Position numbers and translations under genes: made by a program. Below the pieces are notes generated by a model that worked only from the letters and a program-made list of their open reading frames with translations, was not told the origin of the DNA and made no database searches. A DNA stretch of 14,369 nt from Methanobacteriaceae archaeon UBA349 (GTDB lineage Archaea; Methanobacteriota; Methanobacteria; Methanobacteriales; Methanobacteriaceae), in assembly GCA_002509745.1 (NCBI GenBank), contig DAWK01000133.1, positions 3,044 through 17,412 of the forward strand, in the 5' to 3' direction. Shown here in pieces: positions 7,127 to 14,369 of this stretch (position 1 is the stretch's first letter; each line of letters starts with the position of its first letter).

Positions 7127-8398
7127 CCTTATCCCTCTCTCCTTTTCCACAACTTCAGCTTTCACTGGAATAAAATGAGAATCAATTAAAAGCCTAAGAT
7201 AAGTGGCCATTTCCCCGGGGAGTTTCAATGGACTTTTTATTTTCTTTTTCTCAGTTCTAATCTCACAGGCGAGAACTCCATTTTGATCAACATAAATTCC
7301 AGCATTCATACCAGATTCTAATTCTTCAACTTCAAAACTTCTAATACTTAATCCTGCATCAAAGGTCATGCACGGCTTTTTCTGAAGCTCAATTCCTTTT
7401 CTGAATTTATCATGGGCTTCACTAGCACTTAAATTATGTTCTTTCTTTTGAGAAACAAACCACGCTCTTTCTATAACTTTACCCACTTTTTGATCTGGAG
7501 GAATAACGCCCTGTTTTTCATAGGACTCAATTAACTCTAAAACCTCTTTTTTAGCTACTTCTTCTTCAATAGCACTCACAGCCAACCTGGTGAGAACTGG
7601 CCCATAACCTGCTTTCCTGAAAGTGGCCCAAACTTGATCTTCTTCTCGATAAAACCTTCCTTTAATTATAGAATTAATAGCATCTGCATTTAAATGAGCA
7701 ATTTCAGTTAATTTAGAGCGAGAATAGGTGTTCATTCTTTTGGTAATGGTGGCCAGGTTTCTTTCTCCAGGAATAGTCCCTTTTCTAATTCCTTTTTCCA
7801 AAATCTTGATGGTGCTTTGGGGAAGAACTTGATCCAATTGGGGAGGTATTTCCATATCATTTTCAACTATCTGTCGTCTTATTTCCCTTCCAGAAACCTT
7901 TCCCCCCATGGAAAGTTCGTCGATAATATGGAAACGCATTTTGCGCTGATATTTGTTATATAGGAACTCATTAACTGCAAACCACCTTATAACATTTCTA
8001 TTAGGAAGATTTCGAGGAATTCCACTAAATATTCCCTTTTTGGCGAATTTTTTGGCCTTCTTGGTAAGCATGGGAACTGAAACATTCACTCCCGCAGCAT
8101 CTACGTAATCCACAGCACCGTCTTCAATCATCATAGCTATCCTAATGGGCACACTATAGGCTAGTGTAAGGCGGTGATGCAGGCCTTCAATAGGCACTAC
8201 TCTATCTGCCCCGGCTTTAAGGGCCATTTCCTTTCTAGATTCATAATCTGCAAAAAATGGAGCGTGATTAGCACTATAACCTTTGTTAAGATAGATTACA
8301 ACTTCATCTCCAGTCTCTTCGGCTATTTGCCTTCCTTTTTGAATGAGTTTAACATGGCCTTTATGGACCGGGTCAAAATCAGCGCTTATGCCAATCAT
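7103..8398 (-). CDS. HIGH-superfamily nucleotidyltransferase, TmcAL-like / cytidyltransferase-related
   Basis: 431 aa. The N-terminal half is a HIGH-type nucleotidyltransferase: [15 protein letters not shown] contains the HxGH signature (H12-H15), and VSGREIR (168-174) sits where such enzymes have their second nucleotide-binding motif. The rest (about 190-431) is a helical region ending in a strand-rich C-terminal domain. Length and layout resemble bacterial TmcAL (about 400 aa), which activates acetate with ATP and acetylates C34 of elongator tRNA-Met, and archaeal proteins annotated only as cytidyltransferase-related. A tRNA-related role is inference from this resemblance; coenzyme synthesis is an alternative. 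The ATG has no clear SD. A TATA-like CTTATAAAACC at 8422-8412 lies close to it, suggesting a very short leader or a start from the upstream gene. Confidence 0.7.
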   Translation of the reverse strand: MIGISADFDPVHKGHVKLIQKGRQIAEETGDEVVIYLNKGYSANHAPFFADYESRKEMALKAGADRVVPIEGLHHRLTLAYSVPIRIAMMIEDGAVDYVDAAGVNVSVPMLTKKAKKFAKKGIFSGIPRNLPNRNVIRWFAVNEFLYNKYQRKMRFHIIDELSMGGKVSGREIRRQIVENDMEIPPQLDQVLPQSTIKILEKGIRKGTIPGERNLATITKRMNTYSRSKLTEIAHLNADAINSIIKGRFYREEDQVWATFRKAGYGPVLTRLAVSAIEEEVAKKEVLELIESYEKQGVIPPDQKVGKVIERAWFVSQKKEHNLSASEAHDKFRKGIELQKKPCMTFDAGLSIRSFEVEELESGMNAGIYVDQNGVLACEIRTEKKKIKSPLKLPGEMATYLRLLIDSHFIPVKAEVVEKERGIRIRITVDN

Positions 8399-8548
8399 TT
8401 TTTATTCTCGTGGTTTTATAAGTCCGAAATTAATAAATTACTTACTAATTTCTATTTTAATCAATATTCTATTTTAATTAATTATAATAAAAAAATAATG
8501 CATTGTAATGTTTAGATACTTATTCATAAATATTATTTTTAGCTTAGA

Positions 8549-9046
8549 TTATAATTCTAATATGATTTTTATATTTTTCACAATATCCACTTCTGCTAAA
8601 TTTTTTGCTATATAACGTTCCTTTAAAGAAGAATCATAAAATAAATCCTTTTTTAAAGGTATCCATAGGCCGATTACTTTACATGATGGATTAATTTCTT
8701 TTATAATTTCTTTTAAATTCCTTACAGATTTTTTTGTTTGATTTTTTTGCACTTGGGGACTTTCAGGATTACCTGCGCAATCATCATGCCCAACTAGGAA
8801 TATTATATTGGAATCGTGGATATTTAATGAAATTTTAACTTTTTCCAGTGTGGATTCAAAAAGAGAACTCTTGTTATGTTCATTGTCATCTGAAAATATG
8901 TTTACTATACCGGGTTCGGTAATCATATCCACAAAGGGAATTCCGTAATTAATTTTTATCCAGTTTAACACGGGGAATTGTATTCTACCATCAATGCAAT
9001 TCAAACAAGTTGCGAACTTTCCAGAAGTTTCAGGGGTCTGTTTCAT
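8549..9046 (-). CDS. Divergent beta-carbonic anhydrase-like protein
   Basis: 165 aa, similar in length to the compact beta-class enzyme Cab of methanogens (about 170 aa). The zinc site can be traced: CIDGR (C17, D19, R21) corresponds to the CxDSR motif and GHDDC (H87, C90) to the HxxC motif, giving Cys/His/Cys ligands and an Asp-Arg dyad. An extra C14 and the Gly in place of Ser in CxDSR set it apart from Cab. The motifs YGIPFVDMITEPG and DDCAGNP resemble a subfamily often annotated as carbonic anhydrase without biochemical proof. The region after the site is Lys/Asn-rich. It lies between RaSEA and the nucleotidyltransferase on the same strand but with gaps of 192 and 150 bases, so co-transcription is uncertain. 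Carbonic anhydrase activity remains a prediction. Confidence 0.7.
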   Translation of the reverse strand: MKQTPETSGKFATCLNCIDGRIQFPVLNWIKINYGIPFVDMITEPGIVNIFSDDNEHNKSSLFESTLEKVKISLNIHDSNIIFLVGHDDCAGNPESPQVQKNQTKKSVRNLKEIIKEINPSCKVIGLWIPLKKDLFYDSSLKERYIAKNLAEVDIVKNIKIILEL

Positions 9047-9238
9047 TCAATCAGCTCTTTTATTGGTTATTTGTTTTTATTAAATAATTATTTTTAATAA
9101 ATTTAAATTATAATTATTAAAATTTCTATTAAAATTTCCTAACTAATTATTTTATAATTATAATCTATAAAAAAATTAGAAATATAAATTAGAAATGAAT
9201 TTAATAATAATTAATCTCTATTAATAATTTCATTAAAT

Positions 9239-10309
9239 TTAATTCTTTGGATATTGAATACGAGAAGGAGATCGGTTAATATCACCAAATTTTGTTTCTG
9301 TTTCCCATTCAACCTTACAATCACATTTGAAATCTTTTATAGTACTTTGATCAAGATTAGATTTCATTATTATCTTTTTCAATTTATCATTGCAATTTTT
9401 ACAGTTGTAAGGGCCTCTACGACTTCCAAAACCAGAAGTATCCATTATGGACGGTATTTTTACAGATTCTCTAACCCTATTCAGGACTTCTAAGACACTC
9501 CATACTCTAGGTGGCTGGTAGGATCCTTTTCTCCAGAGTTCTTCCATAACAGTTCCTTTATGAATGGTTGATGGGCAGAATGAAACTCTATCAACGCCTT
9601 TTTCCTCAGCATAAATTGCTGTTTGCACCGCCTCTTCAATAGCATCTTTTTCAGAAGTTAAAATAGGCTTTATAAGAACATATGCTTTTGATTTGACATT
9701 ATATTCACTTTTAAGGCCTTTAATAACATCCACAGCTTTTTCAAAATCTTGCTTGTTAAAACCCTTATTTACTTTGAATTCCCTTGTATAATCATCGCTG
9801 GTTTCCAGGCCCATACTTATTTCAAATATCTTTTCCGGAATCAGAGAACAACAAGCTAAAACTTCTTCTTTAGTCACATATTCTGGTCTTGATTCTACAA
9901 TAACTTCTGAGACGTTTTCTAGTCCATCTAAAGTATTCAATATTTCGTTTCTTGCTTCTAGAGGAAATTCACTCTGATTTAAAAAGCTTCCTGAAGTAAA
10001 TATCTTTATTGCAGTCGGTTCATTTAATTCATATCTCCCAAGCAGATCATTAAAAATTTCAACTAATGTGGCAGCTGAAACTGGTTCTAAACTGGACTCT
10101 GAGATGTAACTGCACATGGTACAACCTCCACTTTCAGCAAGCGCCCACGCGCAACCAGTTGTTGGTAAAATCATGAATATGGTTGGCCCTTCACCAGAAT
10201 AAGTGAGGTCTTCATGAGACCAAGTGGCTGAAAGTTCTTGTGGAGTTTTTTCTTTTATTCTTTTTAGAGATTTGGCCCTTATTTCTTGTGAAAGTTCTTG
10301 AATTTTCAT
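9239..10309 (-). CDS. raSEA: Archaeosine biosynthesis radical SAM protein RaSEA
   Basis: 356 aa, matching the TIGR01210-type radical SAM family shown to act in archaeosine formation at G15 of archaeal tRNA: ArcS attaches lysine to preQ0 on tRNA, and RaSEA cleaves the adduct to leave archaeosine. The cluster-binding cysteines are spaced CX9CX2C (C53, C63, C66, in TTGCAWALAESGGCTMCSY), unlike the usual CX3CX2C but typical of this family. The radical SAM barrel follows (FTSGSFLN, VESRPEYV, EISMGLET, FCPSTIHKG). A C-terminal cysteine set (NCKNC, KCDCK) looks zinc-binding. The start has a weak GGGA ahead of it. ArcS is not in this window. The gene diverges from the HEAT-repeat gene across 423 bases. 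Confidence 0.9.
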   Translation of the reverse strand: MKIQELSQEIRAKSLKRIKEKTPQELSATWSHEDLTYSGEGPTIFMILPTTGCAWALAESGGCTMCSYISESSLEPVSAATLVEIFNDLLGRYELNEPTAIKIFTSGSFLNQSEFPLEARNEILNTLDGLENVSEVIVESRPEYVTKEEVLACCSLIPEKIFEISMGLETSDDYTREFKVNKGFNKQDFEKAVDVIKGLKSEYNVKSKAYVLIKPILTSEKDAIEEAVQTAIYAEEKGVDRVSFCPSTIHKGTVMEELWRKGSYQPPRVWSVLEVLNRVRESVKIPSIMDTSGFGSRRGPYNCKNCNDKLKKIIMKSNLDQSTIKDFKCDCKVEWETETKFGDINRSPSRIQYPKN

Positions 10310-10732
10310 ATTTTTCCCTTTAGATGATATTTAATGTGATAAATAGATAAATTGCATATTAATTTTTTAATATTTTTATATTGAATTTAAATGTTGATAT
10401 AAATATGGTAAATATAATTTTTTTAATCAGTTATTAAAATTTATCAGCTTATAATTTTAATGTTTTTAAGAATTTAATAAACTAGAAAAATCAGGATAAT
10501 AATTGAAAACCTTAAATTTAATTTTATTTATTAATCTGTAACATAATTTTAATTTAATTCATAGATATTTAATTAGATATAATTATTAAGAATATCTGAG
10601 ATATTATTTGATTAGTAAAATAAAGTTCTGTTTAATAGATGATTAGAATTCAATAAACTATAATAGATTATCTGGTATTAAATTATAAATAATTATAAAA
10701 TAATAAATTTTTCTTATTAATGAGGATTTAAA
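10310..10732. other. AT-rich divergent spacer between raSEA and the HEAT-repeat gene
   Basis: The 423 bases are very AT-rich and contain no convincing gene. A 16-base motif occurs twice with one mismatch (AGAATTTAATAAACTA at 10469-10484 and AGAATTCAATAAACTA at 10645-10660), which may be chance at this composition. A TATA-like stretch at about 10682-10702 (TTATAAATAATTATAAAA) precedes the plus-strand gene, whose SD GAGGAT lies about 10 bases before its ATG. The minus-strand promoter for raSEA cannot be singled out among many TATA-like sites. Confidence 0.5.
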
Positions 10733-11563
10733 ATGGGTTTTTACGATCTTTCCAAGGAAGAAAGGATAAAATTTGTTCAAAAGATGGAATTAGAAGTGAA
10801 ATCAGAACTTAAAAAGGATGAAATTTTAGAAAATTCAAATATTTCTAAATATGCTTCTGATGATGATTCTTACATTCGTAAAAATCTTTATCTTATTTTA
10901 AGTAGGATATACTTGAATGATTATGATTTTCAGGAAAAAATAATCACCACAACTAAATTATTATACCAAAGTTCTGATGAAAAACAGAGACAGACTGCGG
11001 TTTTTGCTTGGGGTGAAATTGGCAAACTTGAATTTGATAAAGTGGCTCCTCTTTTTGAAATGGCCTTAAATGACAATAGTCACAAAGTTAAAAGTTCAAT
11101 AATGGGTTCTTTAAAGAAAATGGGAGAAAAAAATCCTCAACCAACTTTAATATTTGTTCAAAAATTTTTAAATCATCCTGACCCCGAAATCAGGCGATTG
11201 ATGGTGCATGGAATTGAATTAAGGGGGAGAACTCATCCAGAAGATGTTTTATTTATTCTTCACCAACTCCAAAATGAAGTTACTCCTCGAGTCCGAAATA
11301 TGATTATTCATGTTATTGGCCAGATAAGTTACAAAGAAGGATGTTTGGAAACAGTTGTTTTAGATTTAAAAAACTGGGAAAATGAGGATCTGGTTAAAAA
11401 ATCATTGGAAGAGATAATTAAAGTACATCAAAGGTATAATTTTGCAGTTAAATCTGAAAGTGAGGCCATATCATATATAAAAAGTAAATTTGGATTTAAT
11501 TTTATTTTAGAAGATAATTACGATATTGATAGAGATAATCTTCAATCTATAAATAATAAATGA
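10733..11563 (+). CDS. HEAT-repeat protein
   Basis: 276 aa, all-helical by composition, with repeated helical hairpins. Recognisable units begin near residues 45 (DSYIRKNLYLILSRI), 84 (KQRQTAVFAWGEIGK), 117 (HKVKSSIMGSLKKMG), 149 (DPEIRRLMVHGIELRGR) and 184 (TPRVRNMIIHVIGQIS), each with the Val/Ile-Arg and small-residue pattern of HEAT repeats. Such arrays are scaffolds for proteins or nucleic acids; the DNA-glycosylase AlkD family is built the same way, but no AlkD catalytic signature is certain here. The C-terminal 45 residues are non-repetitive and Asp/Asn-rich. The ATG follows GAGGAT. A radical SAM gene starts 52 bases downstream in the same direction and may be co-transcribed, hinting at a scaffold or partner role. 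Confidence 0.75.
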   Translation: MGFYDLSKEERIKFVQKMELEVKSELKKDEILENSNISKYASDDDSYIRKNLYLILSRIYLNDYDFQEKIITTTKLLYQSSDEKQRQTAVFAWGEIGKLEFDKVAPLFEMALNDNSHKVKSSIMGSLKKMGEKNPQPTLIFVQKFLNHPDPEIRRLMVHGIELRGRTHPEDVLFILHQLQNEVTPRVRNMIIHVIGQISYKEGCLETVVLDLKNWENEDLVKKSLEEIIKVHQRYNFAVKSESEAISYIKSKFGFNFILEDNYDIDRDNLQSINNK

Positions 11564-11570
11564 ATAATCC

Positions 11571-11593
11571 TATAATTTTTTTTATAATTATAA
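11571..11593 (+). terminator. AT-only hairpin with T8 run between HEAT and radical SAM genes
   Basis: TATAATT (11571-11577) pairs with AATTATA (11586-11592) around a T-rich loop; the T-run is 11576-11583. It may end part of the HEAT-gene transcripts. Alternatively TTTATAATTA (11581-11590) is a TATA box for the next gene, but then the start point would fall at or after that gene's SD. The two readings cannot be separated by eye. Confidence 0.3.
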
Positions 11594-11615
11594 TGAATTA
11601 TTTTGGTGATACATA

Positions 11616-12503
11616 TTGATTAAAGAAATAAAATCAAAATCTGTTCTCAACAAACATAAAAAAAGAGACAGTTTGTTTTTAGAGGATTATACACTTAATC
11701 CTTATCTGGGATGTTCTTTCAACTGTGTTTACTGCTATGTTAATGGGAGTAAGTATGGATCTAGAATTCCCAAGGATTTATCAGTGAAGATCAATGCTGC
11801 AGAAGTATTGTACCGCCAACTAAAAAATAGGGCCCGAAAAAAAGAATATGGAATTATAGCTTTAGGTTCTGCCACAGATCCTTACCTGCATCAGGAAAAA
11901 GATTTGAAAATTACCAGAGAACTTTTAAAAATTATCTACCGTTTTCATTTTCCCCTTAATTTATCTACTAAATCTAACCTTATTTTGAGAGATATGGACT
12001 TATTGAAAAAGATTGATGAATCTGCTAAATTACCAGAAGATCTTGCTACCAGCTTAGGAAAGGGCACCATAATTACCTTTTCTTTTTCTACCATGGATAA
12101 TGAAATGGCAAGGATATTCGAACCTGCGGCACCTTCTCCTTTGGATAGGTTGGAAGCAATGGCCCAGCTAAAAGAGGAGGGATTTTTGGTCGGTGCTTGT
12201 TTAATGCCTCTTTTACCATTTCTATCAGACACAGCAGATCAAATTGATTTTATCATAAAAACTGTGAAGGAATTTGGTGGAGATTTTGTCCTTAGTGGAG
12301 GAATGACTTTATTTGGTGACCAGTGCAACGATTCTCGGATGAAATATTATGATGCACTTGCAGAATATTTTTCTGAAGTTTTAACCAAAACAAAGGCTAT
12401 TTTTGACAATTCGGATTATCCTCCACCTTACTATCAGAAGAAGATTAGTGATTTAACTTCAGAAATTTGCAGGAAATATGATATTAAAAGCAGAATAATT
12501 TAA
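11616..12503 (+). CDS. SPL-family radical SAM protein (spore photoproduct lyase-like, COG1533)
   Basis: 295 aa. The radical SAM cluster motif is CX3CX2C (C33, C37, C40, in LGCSFNCVYCY). The family pattern continues with LGSATDPYLHQE (83-93), LSTKSNLILRD (116-126) and FSFSTMDNEMARIFEP (155-170), all typical of the archaeal and bacterial SPL-like group. True spore photoproduct repair is not expected in a methanogen, so the substrate is unknown. Translation starts at TTG (11616): an in-frame stop lies at 11607-11609, no in-frame ATG occurs until deep in the gene, and a good SD, GGTGAT (11605-11610), stands 5 bases upstream. It follows the HEAT-repeat gene by 52 bases and may form an operon with it. 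Confidence 0.82.
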   Translation: MIKEIKSKSVLNKHKKRDSLFLEDYTLNPYLGCSFNCVYCYVNGSKYGSRIPKDLSVKINAAEVLYRQLKNRARKKEYGIIALGSATDPYLHQEKDLKITRELLKIIYRFHFPLNLSTKSNLILRDMDLLKKIDESAKLPEDLATSLGKGTIITFSFSTMDNEMARIFEPAAPSPLDRLEAMAQLKEEGFLVGACLMPLLPFLSDTADQIDFIIKTVKEFGGDFVLSGGMTLFGDQCNDSRMKYYDALAEYFSEVLTKTKAIFDNSDYPPPYYQKKISDLTSEICRKYDIKSRII

Positions 12504-12515
12504 TTAGAAACTAAT

Positions 12516-12565
12516 TTGTTTTTAATCATTAAAACAAGAAATTCAAGGGAAAGAATTATTTTTTT
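12516..12565 (+). terminator. Terminator region of the SPL-family gene
   Basis: An imperfect hairpin (12516-12537, about 9 bp with one bulged T and a TCA loop) begins 12 bases after the stop, and a T7 run follows at 12559-12565. Confidence 0.4.
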
Positions 12566-12626
12566 AAATTTATTAATTAAAATCAGATATTAAGTTAAAA
12601 CAGTTTAATTATATTTTATTCAAGTC

Positions 12627-12646
12627 AAAAATAAAAAAAGAAAATT
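12627..12646 (-). terminator. mer: Poly-T terminator of mer
   Basis: On the minus strand, 8-25 bases past the mer stop codon, there is a T-rich tract including seven T in a row (12639-12633) and a further T5 nearby. This is a plain archaeal poly-T signal facing the terminator of the convergent gene. Confidence 0.45.
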
Positions 12647-12653
12647 ATTGGAT

Positions 12654-13696
<1,043 letters not shown>

Positions 13697-14050
13697 TGAT
13701 TAATTGATTTTTCTTTTTTCTTTATATCTACTCTTAAATAATAATGAAAATGACTCTAAGACAAGTCTAAAAATTGTTTAAAAAAATGAATTAATTAATT
13801 TATAAATGCTGTAAATTGCTGGAGGTTTAATTCAAATTCTAAAAATTCAAGCAAATTAGTATAATATTAATTAGTATAATAATTTCAAAAAATTCTATTA
13901 GATTTTATTAAAAAATCCAAAAATATATATGTCCTGGATATCCTTAATTATTAATTACACCTGTACACCTGAAGATAGAATAAACATGTTTTAAGGACAT
14001 TAAATCAAGTCCATTATTTTGCAAATATTTCTAATAACTTTGTGTTTCTT
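13697..14050. other. AT-rich spacer upstream of the rRNA operon, with a candidate distal promoter
   Basis: No gene was found. CCAAAAATATATATG (13917-13931) is a BRE-plus-TATA-like element pointing to the right, which would start transcription at about 13950 and give a 16S leader of about 400 nt. Just beyond it are the palindrome GGATATCC (13936-13943) and the tandem repeat TACACCTG TACACCTG (13956-13971). A GGAGGT at about 13822 has no start codon at a useful distance. Confidence 0.4.
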
Positions 14051-14150
14051 TGGGTGTCGTGTATAGTATGTGCCACGATGCATAAGGCGTCGGCCGGAGT
14101 GCGATTTTATCGCTCTATGAATGGCTGTTTTTCCGCACGTGGCTATATGA
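14051..14150 (+). ncRNA. GC-rich structured element: candidate ncRNA or rRNA-leader structure
   Basis: Bases 14071-14143 contain 40 G+C of 73, against very AT-rich flanks. In AT-rich archaeal genomes such islands usually mark structured RNA. A rod-like fold can be traced: GCCACG (14072-14077) pairs with CGTGGC (14138-14143); after a bulged A, TGC (14079-14081) pairs with GCA (14135-14137); GG with CC; GGCC (14092-14095) with GGCT (14123-14126, one G-U pair); and a terminal hairpin GCGA (14101-14104)/TCGC (14110-14113) extended by AG/CT. It is not a tRNA (no T-loop motif) and I do not see the conserved elements of archaeal SRP 7S RNA. Strand is assumed from the direction of the rRNA operon. 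It lies 200-280 bases before 16S. Boundaries are approximate. Confidence 0.45.
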
Positions 14151-14349
14151 TTATAAATTTATTTGAATACGATTTTAAATGAGGGCGCAAACCTTTGCCA
14201 CTTGGCATACAGTGTTTGTTGTTTGATGTTGGTTTTTTAGTAGTAGTGTGGTGATATTCAGTTACTTTGTAACTAAATTAATATTGCATACTCATCCAAT
14301 TCTTTATATACGTTTTGTGTACTTCCCTAATATTTATTAACTTATAGCA
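14151..14349 (+). promoter_or_regulatory. Proximal 16S leader/promoter region
   Basis: TTTATATA (14303-14310) is a near-ideal archaeal TATA box. It would start RNA at about 14331-14334 and leave only about 16-19 nt before 16S, short for an rRNA leader with a processing stem. So either this is a real proximal promoter, or transcription comes from farther upstream and this is leader sequence. Two small perfect hairpins are present: TGCC/GGCA (14196-14207) and AGTTAC/GTAACT (14260-14274, loop TTT). A GT-rich stretch runs from about 14211 to 14256. The downstream partner strand of the 16S processing stem is outside the window. Confidence 0.45.
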
Positions 14350-14369
14350 AATCCGTTTGATCCTGGCGG
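14350..14369 (+). rRNA. 16S ribosomal RNA, 5' end only
   Basis: The last 18 bases, TCCGTTTGATCCTGGCGG (14352-14369), match the conserved 5' end of 16S rRNA in its Methanobacteriales form; most other archaea read TTCCGGTTGATCCTGCCGG. The mature end is placed at about 14350-14352. The gene continues beyond the window on the plus strand. Confidence 0.92.

Noticed and set aside
8174..8515. 113-codon plus-strand open frame
   Set aside because: It lies mostly antisense to the N-terminal part of the nucleotidyltransferase gene, and its translation shows no family pattern.
10469..10660. Two near-identical 16-base motifs in the raSEA/HEAT spacer
   Set aside because: Only two copies, AT-rich and 176 bases apart with no regular spacing; not a CRISPR array or a convincing regulatory repeat.
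13815..13830. Strong SD-like GGAGGT in the mer-16S spacer
   Set aside because: No ATG, GTG or TTG at a proper distance and no open frame of useful length behind it.
14055..14150. Possible tRNA or SRP 7S RNA upstream of 16S
   Set aside because: No GGTTCGAATCC-type T-arm, no acceptor stem with tRNA spacing, and none of the conserved SRP RNA helix-8 sequences.

Overview
The window comes from an AT-rich methanogenic archaeon of the order Methanobacteriales, probably Methanobacterium or a close relative. Three things point there: a mer gene (F420-dependent methylene-tetrahydromethanopterin reductase), an archaeosine-pathway radical SAM gene (RaSEA), and a 16S rRNA 5' end at the right edge with the Methanobacteriales-type start CCGTTTGATCCTGGCGG. 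Intergenic DNA is very AT-rich. Where Shine-Dalgarno sites are clear they match an archaeal anti-SD (GGAG, GGTGAT).

Layout, left to right. (1) The first 38 bases are the start of porC (pyruvate:ferredoxin oxidoreductase gamma subunit) on the minus strand, diverging from a three-domain dihydropteroate-synthase-like gene. (2) Next come a TtuA/NcsA-type tRNA thiolase and a 66-aa ubiquitin-fold sulfur carrier ending in Gly-Gly, probably an enzyme and its sulfur donor. (3) A DUF89/ARMT1-type phosphatase homologue stands alone. (4) A membrane-anchored thioredoxin (CPAC) and a CcdA-type thiol transporter form a tight two-gene operon, with a candidate operator beside its TATA box. (5) A 6-phosphogluconate-dehydrogenase-like NAD(P) protein (DUF1932 type) and an unrecognised 73-aa protein with a TTG start end the plus-strand run.

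(6) The minus-strand block 7103-10309 holds, in transcription order, RaSEA (archaeosine), a divergent beta-carbonic-anhydrase-like protein, and a 431-aa HIGH-type nucleotidyltransferase resembling bacterial TmcAL. A 25-bp direct repeat sits over the 3' end of the last gene. (7) On the plus strand, a HEAT-repeat protein is followed by an SPL-family radical SAM protein with a TTG start. (8) mer lies convergently on the minus strand, with a clear SD and TATA box. (9) The 730-base gap between mer and 16S is AT-rich except for a GC-rich, foldable island at about 14051-14150, which looks like a structured RNA or rRNA-leader element. Two TATA-like sites could serve the rRNA operon.

Themes: core methanogen metabolism (por, pterin-related protein, mer) and RNA modification or synthesis (thiolase plus sulfur carrier, RaSEA, possibly the TmcAL-like enzyme, 16S). 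No insertion sequences, CRISPR arrays, phage genes or tRNAs were seen. This is mostly core methanogen chromosome. The least explained items are the structured island before 16S, the nucleotidyltransferase and its duplicated tail, and the thioredoxin/CcdA pair.
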